Assembly (NCBI GenBank): GCA_016866235.1
Contig: VGMW01000007.1
Coordinates: forward strand, 31,669 to 95,668
Length of the DNA stretch: 64,000 bases
Direction of reading: 5' to 3'
From: Bacteroidota bacterium
GTDB lineage: Bacteria > Bacteroidota > Bacteroidia > Cytophagales > Cyclobacteriaceae
Below are positions 27,395-36,970 of this stretch, in pieces. Under the pieces are notes generated by a model. That model searched no databases and had not been told where the DNA came from. It saw only the letters and a list, made by a program, of their open reading frames with translations. The position numbers were made by a program, and so were the translations under genes. Position 1 is the stretch's first letter. Each line of letters starts with the position of its first letter.

Positions 27395-29548
27395 ATGAAA
27401 CCAAATAGTGTAGTCATGAAGTGTTCTTTGCCCGATGGCAGAGAAATTTCGATTGAAACCGGAAAGCTTGCCAGACAGGCCGACGGTTCCGTAGTGCTGA
27501 CCATGGGCAATACCATGATCCTGGCAACCGTAGTGTCCAACCACGATCCGGTCGAAGGCGCAGACTTTCTTCCGCTCTCTGTAGACTATCAGGAAAAATT
27601 CGCTTCCACAGGACGAATTCCCGGTGGATTCCTCAAGCGTGAAGGTAAACTCTCTGATTATGAAGTGCTGATCAGCCGTCTGGTAGACCGCGCCATCCGC
27701 CCGCTATTCCCCGACGATTACCATGCTGAAACACAAGTCAACCTCCAGCTGATTTCCGGAGACCACGATGCACTGCCCGACGGCCTCGCAGCTTTCGCAG
27801 CATCCTCTGCCATCGCCGTATCCGATATTCCATTCAACGGTCCGATCTCTGAAGTACGTGTCGCCCGTTGCGCAGGTAAGTTCATCATCAACCCAACCAA
27901 CACCCAGCGCGAGCAGGCCGACATCGACCTGATTGTCGGTGCATCCATCGACAACATCCTGATGGTGGAAGGTGAGTGTAAAGAGGTCTCAGAAGACGAT
28001 ATGATCGAAGCCATCCGGGTGGCCCATGAGGCCGTTAAGATCCAGTGTCAGCTTCAGATTGATCTGTCCAAGAAGCTTGGAAAAACGGAGAAGCGGGTTT
28101 ACAACCATGAGGACAAAGACGAAAACCTTCGTCAGGAACTCCACAAGCTGCTCTATGATAAGGTCTATGCAGTGGCGAAAGAACAAATTGCCAACAAGCA
28201 GATTCGTTCCGAGAAGTTTAAGGCTATTCTGGAGGAATATAAAAATTCACTCCCTGCCGACACTACGGTGAATAAAGATCTTGTAAAGAAGTACTATAAG
28301 GAAATTCAGAAAGCCGCATGCCGGAACCTCGTGTTGAACGAAGGCAAGCGTCTCGATGGAAGAAAGACCACCGAGATTCGTCCGATCTGGACGGAGGTGA
28401 ACTACCTTCCCGGTGCACACGGTTCATCCATTTTTACCCGTGGTGAAACACAATCACTTACATCGGTTACACTTGGCACCAAGCTCGATGAACAGCTCAT
28501 CGACGGAGCCATGTTTGCCGGAAGCAGCAAATTCATTCTCCATTATAACTTCCCTGGATTCTCTACCGGTGAGGTGAAACCTAACCGGGGACCAGGCAGA
28601 AGAGAAGTTGGTCACGGTAACCTTGCGTGGCGCTCCTTGAAGCAGGTGATGCCCTCCGCTGAAAACAACCCTTATACGGTACGGGTCGTGTCCGATATCC
28701 TGGAATCAAACGGTTCCTCTTCAATGGCTACGGTTTGTGCCGGTTCCATGGCATTGATGGATGCCGGTGTTCCCATCTCCGGTGCAGTCTCCGGAATTGC
28801 GATGGGCATGATCTCAGACAGCTCCACCGGTAAGTATGCGATCCTTTCTGACATCCTCGGCGATGAAGATCACCTGGGTGACATGGACTTTAAAGTAACC
28901 GGAACACAGAAAGGCATCACCGCGTGTCAGATGGACCTCAAGGTCGATGGCCTAACATTCGCCGTGATGAAAGAAGCTTTGTTGCAGGCTAAGGAAGGCA
29001 GGATGCACATCCTCGGCGAAATGAATAAAACCATTCAGTCGCCAAATGCCGACCTCAAATCACATGCACCAAGAGCGTACACACTCCACATTGAAAAAGA
29101 TCAGATCGGTGCCGTTATCGGACCCGGTGGAAAAGTGGTGCAGGACATCCAGAAAACCAGCGGCGCAACAGTGGTTATCGAGGAAGTTGACAATAAAGGA
29201 AAGGTCAGCGTCTTTGCAACCAACAAAGAATCCATGGACATGGCGCTCAACCGCATCCGTGGCATCGTTGCCGTTCCTGAAGTGGGCACCGTATACGACG
29301 GTAAGGTGAAAAACATTATGCCATTCGGCGCATTTGTTGAATTCCTGCCAGGCAAAGACGGATTGCTCCACATTTCTGAAATCAAATGGGAGCGACTCGA
29401 AACCATGGAAGGCGTGCTTCAGGTAGGAGAGGAAGTGAAGGTTAAACTTGTTGAGGTTGATAAAAAGACCGGCAAATACAGACTTTCAAGAAAAGTGCTG
29501 ATCCCTCGCCCGCCCAAACCGGAAGCACCTCCGGCTGAACAGGCCTGA
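27395..29548 (+). CDS. pnp: Polyribonucleotide nucleotidyltransferase (PNPase)
   Basis: A 717-residue PNPase from the chosen start. It has two RNase PH-like domains separated by an alpha-helical linker (about 240-320), then a KH domain (about 555-615, [16 protein letters not shown]) and an S1 domain (about 625-695, [20 protein letters not shown]). It degrades RNA 3' to 5' with phosphate and is part of the RNA decay machinery. The in-frame ATG-less extension to 27335 is not supported. The leader contains two small inverted repeats, which in other bacteria serve autoregulation by PNPase, but this is not demonstrable here. Confidence 0.96.
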   Translation: MKPNSVVMKCSLPDGREISIETGKLARQADGSVVLTMGNTMILATVVSNHDPVEGADFLPLSVDYQEKFASTGRIPGGFLKREGKLSDYEVLISRLVDRAIRPLFPDDYHAETQVNLQLISGDHDALPDGLAAFAASSAIAVSDIPFNGPISEVRVARCAGKFIINPTNTQREQADIDLIVGASIDNILMVEGECKEVSEDDMIEAIRVAHEAVKIQCQLQIDLSKKLGKTEKRVYNHEDKDENLRQELHKLLYDKVYAVAKEQIANKQIRSEKFKAILEEYKNSLPADTTVNKDLVKKYYKEIQKAACRNLVLNEGKRLDGRKTTEIRPIWTEVNYLPGAHGSSIFTRGETQSLTSVTLGTKLDEQLIDGAMFAGSSKFILHYNFPGFSTGEVKPNRGPGRREVGHGNLAWRSLKQVMPSAENNPYTVRVVSDILESNGSSSMATVCAGSMALMDAGVPISGAVSGIAMGMISDSSTGKYAILSDILGDEDHLGDMDFKVTGTQKGITACQMDLKVDGLTFAVMKEALLQAKEGRMHILGEMNKTIQSPNADLKSHAPRAYTLHIEKDQIGAVIGPGGKVVQDIQKTSGATVVIEEVDNKGKVSVFATNKESMDMALNRIRGIVAVPEVGTVYDGKVKNIMPFGAFVEFLPGKDGLLHISEIKWERLETMEGVLQVGEEVKVKLVEVDKKTGKYRLSRKVLIPRPPKPEAPPAEQA

Positions 29549-29568
29549 TCCCTTTAAGGCATATATCC

Positions 29569-29608
29569 AAACGGATTCTTTCTACCAAGAGAGAATCCGT
29601 TTTTTTTG
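29569..29608 (+). terminator. pnp terminator
   Basis: An 11-base perfect stem AAACGGATTCT / AGAATCCGTTT with a 12-base loop, then a run of T. Confidence 0.9.
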
Positions 29609-29678
29609 GTGTTGCTTCATGTGAATCTTTTTTTTTGATTTACCGCATTAATAATCCAGGCGCCGGGAGTCACAGTGC

Positions 29679-30542
29679 ATGAGACAGCTTAAGATCAGCA
29701 AGCAGATCACCAACAGGGAAAGTCAGTCACTCGACAAATACCTGCAGGAAATCGGAAAGGTAGATCTGATTACGGCGGAAGTAGAAGTTGAACTTGCCAA
29801 ACGTATTAAGGCCGGTGATCAGGTTGCATTGGAGAAACTCACCAAAGCCAACCTTCGGTTCGTGGTGTCGGTGGCCAAACAATATCAGAACCAGGGACTC
29901 ACCTTAGGCGATCTGATCAACGAAGGAAACCTCGGCCTGATCAAGGCAGCACAGCGCTTCGATGAAACCCGTGGATTCAAATTCATATCCTATGCAGTGT
30001 GGTGGATCCGTCAGTCCATCCTTCAGGCGCTTGCCGAACAATCCAGAATTGTACGCCTGCCGTTGAACCGCGTAGGATCACTCAATAAAATTTCAAGAAC
30101 GTTTTCAGAACTGGAGCAGAAGTATGAAAGAGAGCCATCTCCGGAAGAGTTGGCGGAAGTACTGGAGATCTCCGCGGCAGAGGTGATCGATACCCTGAAA
30201 GTGTCTGGTCGACATGTTTCCATGGATGCCCCATTCGCACAGGGAGAAGAAAACAGCCTGCTGGACGTTCTCGAAAACGAAGACGAAGAAAAGCCGGATC
30301 AGAACCTGATCTCCGACTCCCTGCGCAAAGAGGTACAACGTGCGTTGAGTACCCTCACCCAGCGCGAAGCAGAGGTCGTATCATTTTATTTTGGTCTGAA
30401 TGGTGAGCAGGCTCTCACACTGGAAGAAATCGGTGCAAAATTTGGTCTTACACGCGAGCGTGTGCGGCAGATAAAGGAGAAGGCGATTCGCAGACTTCGT
30501 CATACCTCCAGAAGCAAATCGTTAAAGCCTTATCTGGGCTAA
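29679..30542 (+). CDS. rpoD: Primary sigma factor RpoD (sigma-70, Bacteroidota type)
   Basis: A 287-residue sigma factor lacking region 1.1, typical of Bacteroidota housekeeping sigma. Region 1.2 is at residues about 15-50 ([10 protein letters not shown]), and region 2 carries LIQEGN-like [14 protein letters not shown] and the promoter-melting [10 protein letters not shown]. Region 3 and region 4.2 follow ([22 protein letters not shown], GLTRERVRQ). This is the factor expected to read the TTTG/TAnnTTTG promoters seen throughout the window. Confidence 0.94.
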   Translation: MRQLKISKQITNRESQSLDKYLQEIGKVDLITAEVEVELAKRIKAGDQVALEKLTKANLRFVVSVAKQYQNQGLTLGDLINEGNLGLIKAAQRFDETRGFKFISYAVWWIRQSILQALAEQSRIVRLPLNRVGSLNKISRTFSELEQKYEREPSPEELAEVLEISAAEVIDTLKVSGRHVSMDAPFAQGEENSLLDVLENEDEEKPDQNLISDSLRKEVQRALSTLTQREAEVVSFYFGLNGEQALTLEEIGAKFGLTRERVRQIKEKAIRRLRHTSRSKSLKPYLG

Positions 30543-30578
30543 GTAGTCTGTCTGTTCAAACGTCTAAACGCCAAAAAA

Positions 30579-31508
30579 TTGGAAGAGCATTTAAAAGTCT
30601 TGATTATTGGTTCCGGTCCTGCAGGTTATACAGCAGCCATTTATGCGGCGCGCGCAGGATTGCAACCCGTACTATACACCGGCGGACAGCCAGGCGGACA
30701 ACTCACCATCACCGGTGAAGTGGAAAACTTCCCGGGTTATCCGGCCGGTATCGGTGGACCGGAGATGATGACAGAACTCCAGCAACAGGCCGAACGCTTC
30801 GGTACCCAGGTGCGCTATGGAATGATCACCTCCGTAGACTTTTCAGCCCGCCCTTTTACCGCGATGGCTGACGAGAAAATCACCATTAAAGCAGAGTCCA
30901 TTATCGTGGCCACCGGTGCCTCGGCGCGTTACCTCGGCCTGCCATCGGAGCAGAAGCTCATGAACAAAGGCGTTTCAGCATGTGCTGTGTGTGATGGATT
31001 TTTCTTCCGTGGGATGGATGTCGCCGTGGTTGGTGCCGGTGATTCTGCAGCGGAGGAAGCGACCTATCTGACCAAACTTTGTCCGAAAGTCTATCTGATC
31101 GTTCGCCGTGAAGAAATGCGCGCCTCCAGAATCATGCAGGAGCGCGTTAAAAACAATCCGAAAATTGAAATTCTCTGGAACACCGAAACAGAAGAAGTTT
31201 TGGGTGAAGAGGAGGTAAGTGGAATCCGGGTGCGCAACAACAAAACAGGAGAAAAGCGCGAGATTGCGCTCAAAGGATTTTTTGTCGCCATCGGTCACCA
31301 ACCCAACACCGACATATTTAAAGGAAAGCTCGATCTCGATGAAACCGGCTACATCAAGGTAGTGCCAGGTTCCACCCGAACCAGCGTGCCAGGCGTGTTT
31401 GCAGTGGGCGACGCAGCCGACAAAGTTTACCGCCAGGCCGTGACCGCTGCGGGCACCGGTTGTATGGGCGCCTTAGATGCAGAGCGGTTTCTCGCAGAAC
31501 ATGAGTAG
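30579..31508 (+). CDS. trxB: Thioredoxin reductase
   Basis: A 309-residue low-molecular-weight FAD/NADPH enzyme that reduces thioredoxin. FAD motif GSGPAGYTAA is at 11-20, the redox pair is C135-AV-C138, and the NADPH motif GAGDSAAEEA lies near residue 155. The C-terminal FAD site GDAADKVYRQAVTAAGTGCMGALDAERF is intact. The only suitable start is TTG. bshB1 follows 33 bases later, grouping two thiol-related functions. Confidence 0.95.
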   Translation: MEEHLKVLIIGSGPAGYTAAIYAARAGLQPVLYTGGQPGGQLTITGEVENFPGYPAGIGGPEMMTELQQQAERFGTQVRYGMITSVDFSARPFTAMADEKITIKAESIIVATGASARYLGLPSEQKLMNKGVSACAVCDGFFFRGMDVAVVGAGDSAAEEATYLTKLCPKVYLIVRREEMRASRIMQERVKNNPKIEILWNTETEEVLGEEEVSGIRVRNNKTGEKREIALKGFFVAIGHQPNTDIFKGKLDLDETGYIKVVPGSTRTSVPGVFAVGDAADKVYRQAVTAAGTGCMGALDAERFLAEHE

Positions 31509-31541
31509 GTTTGTTGCTTCGAAAGCCTTAACCCAATCAAC

Positions 31542-32258
31542 TTGAAACTTGACCTATTGGTACTGGCAGCCCACCCAGACGACGCCGAGCTGGGATGTTC
31601 AGGCACCGTTGTCCGGGCCATCCGCGATGGTAAAAAGGTCGGCATCATCGATTTAACCAGAGGGGAATTGGGAACCCGCGGTACCGCGGAAATACGCGCT
31701 TCGGAAACAGCAGAAGCAACCAGAATTTTAGGCTTGCATGTCCGGGAAAACCTTGGTCTGGCCGACGGTATGTTCCTGAATACACCGGAGCAACGTTTGC
31801 CCGTGATCAGGGCGATCAGAAAATACAAACCTGAACTGGTCATCACCAACGCACCACAAGACCGTCACCCCGATCATGGAAGAGCAGCAGCGCTGGTTTC
31901 CGAGGCTTGTTTTTATGCTGGCCTTAGCAAAATCGAAACGCTTGAAAATGGAAGTCCGCAGACGGCGTGGCGGCCTCGCTCTCTTTTCCATTTTGTTCAG
32001 AGTGTGTCGTTGGCCGTGGATTTTGTTGTCGATATTTCTGAAGTGTGGGACGTGAAGCTGGCTTCGATCAAAGCATATAAATCACAGTTCTGGGATCCTC
32101 AAAGCAAGGAGCCTGAAACATTTATCTCCTCTCAAAATTTCCTTAGGCTGGTCGAAGCCCGTGCCGTTGAACACGGAACGATGGTTGGTGCTGCCTATGG
32201 CGAAGGATTTATCCGAAGCCGCGTGCACGGCGTAAAATCCCTGTTTGATTTAATCTGA
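31542..32258 (+). CDS. bshB1: Bacillithiol biosynthesis deacetylase BshB1
   Basis: A 238-residue LmbE/PIG-L family zinc hydrolase. The zinc and catalytic motif is HPDDAELG at 11-18, and HPDHGRAA supplies the third ligand. The length and the TRGELGTRGT block match BshB1, which deacetylates N-acetylglucosaminyl malate during bacillithiol synthesis. It starts at TTG directly ahead of KLDLLVLAAHPDD. Together with the bacilliredoxin gene at the window's left edge it indicates a bacillithiol-using cell. Confidence 0.9.
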   Translation: MKLDLLVLAAHPDDAELGCSGTVVRAIRDGKKVGIIDLTRGELGTRGTAEIRASETAEATRILGLHVRENLGLADGMFLNTPEQRLPVIRAIRKYKPELVITNAPQDRHPDHGRAAALVSEACFYAGLSKIETLENGSPQTAWRPRSLFHFVQSVSLAVDFVVDISEVWDVKLASIKAYKSQFWDPQSKEPETFISSQNFLRLVEARAVEHGTMVGAAYGEGFIRSRVHGVKSLFDLI

Positions 32259-32261
32259 GTG

Positions 32262-32903
32262 TTAAGGAGCCAACCGATGGATCTTCCATCCGGTTTCTTC
32301 GCGATGGTATTCTATGCGGTCGTGAAGTCTGCTTTCCCTTCCTTGCCAGAATTCTATAAGATGCGGAACCACCATAAAGCCACCCCATTGTTTGGGACGT
32401 TCGATGGCATCTTTTCCCTCGAACCGCTTTTCGATCGCTGAAAATCTTTCTTCAAGAATTTTTCTGTCGGCAATGACAGAGCTCTGCGGCGAAGCCCAGG
32501 CACCGATGCGGCTGCCCCTCGGACGGCTGCTGAAATATTGATCGGAGATTTTAGGGTCAAGTCTTTCTGCTTGTCCTTCGATGCGCACCTGTCTTTCCAG
32601 CTCAGGCCAGAAGAAAGTAAGGCAGCAGTAGGCATTGTTTTCAAGTTCTTTACCCTTGTGGCTTTGGTAGTTTGTGTAAAATGAAAAGCCACCGTCTTCA
32701 AGACCTTTTAAAAGAATCACCCTGCCGGACGGCCTGCCGTCGGCCGAGACTGTTGACAGGTGCATGGCGTTGGGTTCAGGCAGCTGCGATTGAAGGGCTT
32801 CCTCGAACCAACCCTTGAATTGTGCTATGGGATCGGTATGGACCTGACTTTCATCAAGTTCCCTGAGGCGGTATTCCTTTCGGATGGCGGCGATGTCTTT
32901 CAC
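32262..32903 (-). CDS. pdxH: Pyridoxamine 5'-phosphate oxidase
   Basis: A 213-residue FMN enzyme that oxidises pyridoxine or pyridoxamine 5'-phosphate to PLP. Family blocks are SADGRPSGRVILLKG, FYTNYQSHKGKELENN and the C-terminal EFWQGRESRLHDRI that binds substrate and FMN. Length is normal. It starts at GTG, and a TATTTTTG element lies 14 bases upstream (32917-32924). The gene is convergent with bshB1. Several PLP enzymes are in this window. Confidence 0.95.
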   Translation of the reverse strand: MKDIAAIRKEYRLRELDESQVHTDPIAQFKGWFEEALQSQLPEPNAMHLSTVSADGRPSGRVILLKGLEDGGFSFYTNYQSHKGKELENNAYCCLTFFWPELERQVRIEGQAERLDPKISDQYFSSRPRGSRIGAWASPQSSVIADRKILEERFSAIEKRFEGKDAIERPKQWGGFMVVPHLIEFWQGRESRLHDRIEYHREETGWKIHRLAP

Positions 32904-32979
32904 GCAAAATGTTTTTCAAAAATAGGAAAGCCGGTGTTTGCATTTTGTGCTGTCAGTTTTTTTATTGGCATGGTAATTC

Positions 32980-33555
32980 ATGGAATTCTTCAATTTCAAA
33001 ACGCGTGTTCGGCCGGGTACCGGCAGGTTGCTGGTATCGGAGCCACTGCTGCCAGACCCCAATTTTGAGCGAAGCATTATACTGTTGTGCGCACACGACA
33101 AAGACGGATCGTTTGGATTTGTGTTGAACAAACCATCGGAGACCAGGGTTTGTGAGGTGTTGGAAGATTTTGAGGCAGAGGACCTGATGGCTTTCGTGGG
33201 AGGGCCGGTGGCGCAGGACACCCTTCATTATCTGCATGTATTTGAAAATCTGGAGGGTGCGCAGGAAGTATTGCCGGGTATTTTCTGGGGAGGTGATTTC
33301 GACAGCCTGCGGGAGCTCGCCAGGCGGGGAGCGTGTAAGGCAGAATCCATTAAATTTTTCCTTGGCTACAGCGGCTGGTCCGCGGGCCAGCTCAAATCGG
33401 AATTGAAGGAAAATGCATGGATTGTTTCTGATAAAGTTGATGAGGAGCTTATTTTTTCAACGGAACCTGCTGTGGCATGGCGGAAATCCATGAATATTCT
33501 TGGGGGGCGGTTCAACCTCTATGCCAATTATCCTACCGACCCGCGCCTGAATTAA
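32980..33555 (+). CDS. YqgE/AlgH family protein
   Basis: A 191-residue UPF0301/DUF179 protein. The N-terminus PGTGRLLVSEPLLPDPNFERSIILLCAHDKDGSFGFVLNKP is the family hallmark (quoted here only as blocks GRLLVSEP, FERSIILL and GFVLNKP), with GGPV and GYSGWSAGQL further on. Molecular role is unknown although the family is widespread. It is divergent from pdxH. Confidence 0.9.
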   Translation: MEFFNFKTRVRPGTGRLLVSEPLLPDPNFERSIILLCAHDKDGSFGFVLNKPSETRVCEVLEDFEAEDLMAFVGGPVAQDTLHYLHVFENLEGAQEVLPGIFWGGDFDSLRELARRGACKAESIKFFLGYSGWSAGQLKSELKENAWIVSDKVDEELIFSTEPAVAWRKSMNILGGRFNLYANYPTDPRLN

Positions 33556-33566
33556 TCGTATTTCGC

Positions 33567-33574
33567 TAGATTTG
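33567..33574 (+). promoter_or_regulatory. Predicted -7 element of the DUF349 gene
   Basis: TAGATTTG, an exact TAnnTTTG match, 12 bases after the yqgE stop. It predicts a start of transcription near 33580 and so favours the ATG at 33624 over the TTG at 33582. Confidence 0.6.
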
Positions 33575-33623
33575 AGCCCTTTTGTCGGGAAAGAAGTCCG
33601 TGACGGGGGATTTATACGATACT

Positions 33624-35432
33624 ATGACAACGGAAGAGGATTTTAGCGGAGCGGATGAGGCGGAAGTTCAGGCCAATGAAGTGTCTGAGCAGGAAGCCAT
33701 TGAAGCTGATTATTCGGGTTATTCCAAGCAACAGTTTGCTGAATTGTTGAAGGAGCTGAGTGGCTCCACCGACGTTAATGCGGCCGACAGGGTATGCCGT
33801 CAGATCAGGCCATTCATCGATGAGCTCAGAGAGCGGGAGCGTGGTGAAGCCCTCACGCGTTTCACCGAGTCGGGTGGAAAGCAGGAGGACTTTAGCTTTC
33901 GTGGTGATGACTATGATCTGGTGATCAACGGAGCGATCCGTTTTATTAAAGAAAAGAGAATCAAGATCAAGCGTGAGCAGGATGAGCTGCGCAAACAAAA
34001 TCTGATCAGGAAAGAAGCCCTGTTGGAGAACATCCGTCAGTTGGTTGAACGTGGGGATAAGGCTTCGGCATTCAATGAATTCAAAAAGTTGCAGGAGGAG
34101 TGGAGATCGATTGGTCCGGTTCCGATTGCCAACAACAAAACCATTTGGGCCAGCTACCATGCGTTGGTGGATTTGTTTTATGACCGCCGGAGCATATATC
34201 TGGATTTGCTGGAGTTGGATCGGAAGAAAAATCTTGAAGCGAAGCAGGAGTTGTGTGTGCGAGCGGAGAAACTCAAGGATGAGCCCTCACTTGGTGCTTC
34301 CCTGAAGGAGGTCAATGAGCTGCACAACGAGTGGAAGCACATCGGACCGGTGCCGGTGGAGGAGAAGGATGCTGTGTGGGCGCGATTCAAAGCTGCATCT
34401 GATGCGGTTTATGGGCGTCGTGATGAGTTTGCCAAGGCGATGAACGAGCGGTTGAAATTGAACCGTGAGAAGAAGTTGGAGATTATTGCAAAGGTTGCTG
34501 AGCGTACTGTCTTTGATGGTGATTCGATCAAAGAATGGAATGCCAGGGCCAAGGATATTCTGGCGTTGAGGCAGGAGTGGTCGTCGGTGGGCCCTGTGGA
34601 GAAGAACAAGACCAGGGAAATCAATAAAGCCTTTTGGGCGCACTTTAAAGATTTCTTCAACAAGAAGGGACAGTTTTTCAAGAAGCTGGATGCGGAGCGC
34701 GGTGGAAATCTGTTGGAGAAGAAAAAGTTGGTGGAGCAGGCATTGCAGTTAAAGGACAGTGAGGATATGGATGCGGCGGCGGAGAAGGTAAAAGTTCTTC
34801 AGCGCCAGTGGAAGGAAATTGGACCGGTGCCGGAGAAGCATAGGGTAAAGATTTTTGATGAGTTCAAGGCGGCGTGTGACCATCTGTTTGACCGGCGGAG
34901 GGAAAAATTTGGTGAGAAGGATCGTGAGCAGGAGGGCAATCTGGTCGTTAAGGAGCAGGTGATTGCGGAGTTGCTGACTTTGAATGGGCAGGATCGGTTG
35001 GAGGATTTCCGTAAGTTGATTGTTCGTTATCAGGAAGCGGGATTTGTGCCGCGTAAATCGGTGGGTGTTGTTCGTGAAAAGTATGAGGCGGCGGTTGAGG
35101 CGTTTGTGGGCACGTTGCCGGCGGAGGGTGATGTTCGTGATCGGGTTCGGTTGGAGGTTAGTTTATCGGTGATGAAGAATGATCCGGATGCCTTGCGCCG
35201 TTTGGCGCAGCAGGAGCAGCAGATGCGCAGGAAGTTGCATGAGGCGGAGAATGAGCTTGCGGTGTTGCGCAACAATCTGGAGTTTTTCGCGCGGTCGAAG
35301 AATGCGGATTATGTGCGACAGGAGTTTGCGCAGAAGATATCGGGTGCGGAGGGTGTGGTGGCCAGGATGAAGGCGCAGTTGAAGTTGGTGCGGCAGGAGA
35401 TGAGCACGGCGAAGCCGGTGGTGCGGGTTTGA
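33624..35432 (+). CDS. DUF349 repeat protein
   Basis: A 602-residue cytosolic protein rich in Lys and Glu. It has four clear DUF349 repeats and a weaker fifth, each about 70 residues and marked by W-x-x-I/V-GPVP followed by a basic/aromatic segment such as W-x-x-F-x-x-A-x-x-x-x-x-x-RR. The C-terminus (about 520-590) is a predicted coiled coil. The function of DUF349 is not established, and an RNA- or ribosome-linked role is often suggested. Its 3' part shows biased codon use with many G-ending codons compared with neighbours. Confidence 0.85.
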   Translation: MTTEEDFSGADEAEVQANEVSEQEAIEADYSGYSKQQFAELLKELSGSTDVNAADRVCRQIRPFIDELRERERGEALTRFTESGGKQEDFSFRGDDYDLVINGAIRFIKEKRIKIKREQDELRKQNLIRKEALLENIRQLVERGDKASAFNEFKKLQEEWRSIGPVPIANNKTIWASYHALVDLFYDRRSIYLDLLELDRKKNLEAKQELCVRAEKLKDEPSLGASLKEVNELHNEWKHIGPVPVEEKDAVWARFKAASDAVYGRRDEFAKAMNERLKLNREKKLEIIAKVAERTVFDGDSIKEWNARAKDILALRQEWSSVGPVEKNKTREINKAFWAHFKDFFNKKGQFFKKLDAERGGNLLEKKKLVEQALQLKDSEDMDAAAEKVKVLQRQWKEIGPVPEKHRVKIFDEFKAACDHLFDRRREKFGEKDREQEGNLVVKEQVIAELLTLNGQDRLEDFRKLIVRYQEAGFVPRKSVGVVREKYEAAVEAFVGTLPAEGDVRDRVRLEVSLSVMKNDPDALRRLAQQEQQMRRKLHEAENELAVLRNNLEFFARSKNADYVRQEFAQKISGAEGVVARMKAQLKLVRQEMSTAKPVVRV

Positions 35433-35483
35433 TGGTTATGATAAAATTTGAAAGGTTGAGGGCTGTGATAAGGGTCAAATGGT

Positions 35484-35491
35484 TATTTTTG
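35484..35491 (+). promoter_or_regulatory. Predicted -7 element of the tRNA-Thr array
   Basis: TATTTTTG, exact TAnnTTTG, 48 bases before the first defective tRNA copy. The two defective copies lie between this promoter and the intact tRNA, so they would be transcribed in the same precursor. Confidence 0.55.
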
Positions 35492-35539
35492 CCCGCTTTA
35501 AAAAAGTACAGTTCGACGTAGGAACTAAAAAAAATTAAA

Positions 35540-35597
35540 GCCTCCTTAGCTCAGCTGGTAGAGTCCCGCACTTGCGGGATAATCAGTAGGTTGGGAG
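35540..35597 (+). pseudogene. Defective tRNA-Thr copy 1 with hairpin insertion
   Basis: The first 24 bases equal the 5' acceptor strand and D-arm of the intact tRNA-Thr downstream. The anticodon arm is then replaced by TCCCGC-ACTT-GCGGGA, a perfect hairpin, followed by TAATCAGTAGGT as in the intact gene. The T-arm and 3' acceptor strand are missing and replaced by TGGGAG and an A-rich spacer. It cannot fold as a tRNA. Confidence 0.8.
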
Positions 35598-35614
35598 AAA
35601 AAAAGTAAGTAAAA

Positions 35615-35672
35615 GCCTCCTTAGCTCAGCTGGTAGAGTCCCGCACTTGCGGGATAATCAGTAGGTTGGGAG
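35615..35672 (+). pseudogene. Defective tRNA-Thr copy 2 with hairpin insertion
   Basis: Identical over 58 bases to copy 1, including the CCCGC-ACTT-GCGGG hairpin in the anticodon position and the loss of the T-arm. The perfect identity shows either recent duplication or sequence conservation. Confidence 0.8.
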
Positions 35673-35689
35673 AAAAAAAGAAAGTAAAG

Positions 35690-35762
<73 letters not shown>

Positions 35763-35771
35763 CTGAAAATC

Positions 35772-35807
35772 AAGCAGTTACGATTTAAAAATTGTAACTG
35801 CTTTTTT
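35772..35807 (+). terminator. tRNA-Thr terminator
   Basis: A 10-base perfect stem AAGCAGTTAC / GTAACTGCTT with a 12-base A/T-rich loop, then TTTTTTA-type run. Confidence 0.85.
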
Positions 35808-35851
35808 ATTTCGAAGCAATTTCGAAGCATTTTTGGCGTCTCTTAGCCATG

Positions 35852-36274
35852 TTATGGCTTAGGATGGTATTCTGGATTTGGTTTAGAAAATACAGATTGC
35901 TCAAAATCACTAATGGTCATTTCGACCTCATTAGCTAGCACTGGGTAATCGATGATTATATCACCAAAAGAATTAGTCCAAACTAAAAAATCCAGACTAT
36001 TGAACCTTATGCATTCCAGCTTAGAGAAACTTGTTTCATACTTTAATTCTTCGGTTTTTAAAATCGGGCTATCTTTAATTAGGCTCCATAAAAATTTCGC
36101 CTCTAATCCCACTAACCTTCGTGGCTCCTCAATACCATACCATAATTTTTTACAAAGTCTGAGATGATTGCTCAATGAGTTAGCTCCATCTTTTTTTAGA
36201 ACAAAAACAGGAATCGATTCCTTGGCTGGTTCGCGGGTAATTGGACAGGAGATGGATTTTATGATTGGCGTCAA
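35852..36274 (-). CDS. Hypothetical protein or gene remnant
   Basis: An open frame of 140 codons with plausible protein composition (mixed charged and aromatic residues, about five predicted strands) but no recognisable domain. It has no ATG: the first start is TTG at 36274, and the frame is closed by a stop only 27 bases upstream. It may be a decayed gene fragment in the AT-rich region beside tRNA-Thr. It overlaps the start region of the opposite-strand gene by about 22 bases. Confidence 0.35.
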   Translation of the reverse strand: MTPIIKSISCPITREPAKESIPVFVLKKDGANSLSNHLRLCKKLWYGIEEPRRLVGLEAKFLWSLIKDSPILKTEELKYETSFSKLECIRFNSLDFLVWTNSFGDIIIDYPVLANEVEMTISDFEQSVFSKPNPEYHPKP

Positions 36275-36659
36275 CCGACTTTCAAATAATGTACGTTATC
36301 TAAAAGACGTCGCGTACCGGTATTATCCTGATGATGCAGAACACGTTTTAAAATTTCAAATCGATTTTAATCAAATCATACAGCCCTTAGGTACAGCTTA
36401 TGAGAGCGATTTAATACGGGATGCTACCGCCACAACAGCGGTAAATGAAAATGATCAGATTCTTCTCAATCACTTCATCGAGGTTACCAATGGGGAAGCT
36501 GGAGTGGTTATTCAAAAAAAAGATCTGTATGAAAAATTTATCAACACCGGAACGATGACCCGACCAACGCTGCATACTGCTTTAAAACGCCTTGAAAACA
36601 ATGGTTTGATCCTTAAGCCTGAGAAAGGCAGTTACATTCTTAGAACAAATATTCAATGA
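36252..36659 (+). CDS. Hypothetical protein with a C-terminal winged helix
   Basis: A 135-residue protein from the chosen ATG (MDFMIGVNRLSNN), which is preceded by GGACAGGAG. Residues about 70-132 look like a winged helix-turn-helix (NHFIEVTNGE, LYEKFINTGTMTRPTLHTALKRLENNGLI, then GSYIL), as in small DNA-binding or replication-control proteins of mobile elements. The in-frame TTG at 36168 would extend it by 28 residues with an unconvincing sequence. It may be the remnant of an integrated element. Confidence 0.5.
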   Translation: MDFMIGVNRLSNNVRYLKDVAYRYYPDDAEHVLKFQIDFNQIIQPLGTAYESDLIRDATATTAVNENDQILLNHFIEVTNGEAGVVIQKKDLYEKFINTGTMTRPTLHTALKRLENNGLILKPEKGSYILRTNIQ

Positions 36660-36678
36660 CCAATTTAATAGCAAGCTA

Positions 36679-36864
36679 ATGATTTCGATTAGTAAAAACC
36701 TCCGTAAACAAATCAAAGACCACAAGGTGGCCATTTACGTAGACGAGAACACAATGGTATGCCAGTGCAGGCGCTGCCGGATAAACTGGTTTCCTTCATT
36801 CATGCCAGGTGGTCGGTATAAAAGAGGATTTTGGAAGTGTCCAAACGGCTGTTCCGAAAAATAA
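36679..36864 (+). CDS. Small zinc-ribbon-like hypothetical protein
   Basis: A 61-residue basic protein with Cys in the pattern C-x-C-x2-C (residues 28-33) and C-x3-C (54-58), which would suit a zinc site. It follows the winged-helix gene by 19 bases and the two probably form one unit. No family is recognised. Confidence 0.5.
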   Translation: MISISKNLRKQIKDHKVAIYVDENTMVCQCRRCRINWFPSFMPGGRYKRGFWKCPNGCSEK

Positions 36865-36913
36865 CCTACACGCTTTCTTTATAGAATAATATCACGATCT
36901 ACATTTAGAGGAG

Positions 36914-36945
36914 AGGCAGCCATTTTAGCTGCCTTTTCGTTTTTT
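36914..36945 (+). terminator. Terminator of the small two-gene unit
   Basis: Stem AGGCAGC / GCTGCCT with a 7-base loop and a TTTTCGTTTTTT tail, 50 bases after the zinc-ribbon-like gene. Confidence 0.75.
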
Positions 36946-36970
36946 AACCTATTTTAATCCGTGACCTTTC

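Noticed and set aside
36168..36251. TTG-started extension of the winged-helix gene, and an upstream frame 35952-36167 in the same phase
   Set aside because: The upstream frame is Ser/Leu/Asn-rich and ends in a TGA; the extension has no matching sequence. The ATG at 36252 has a better ribosome site.
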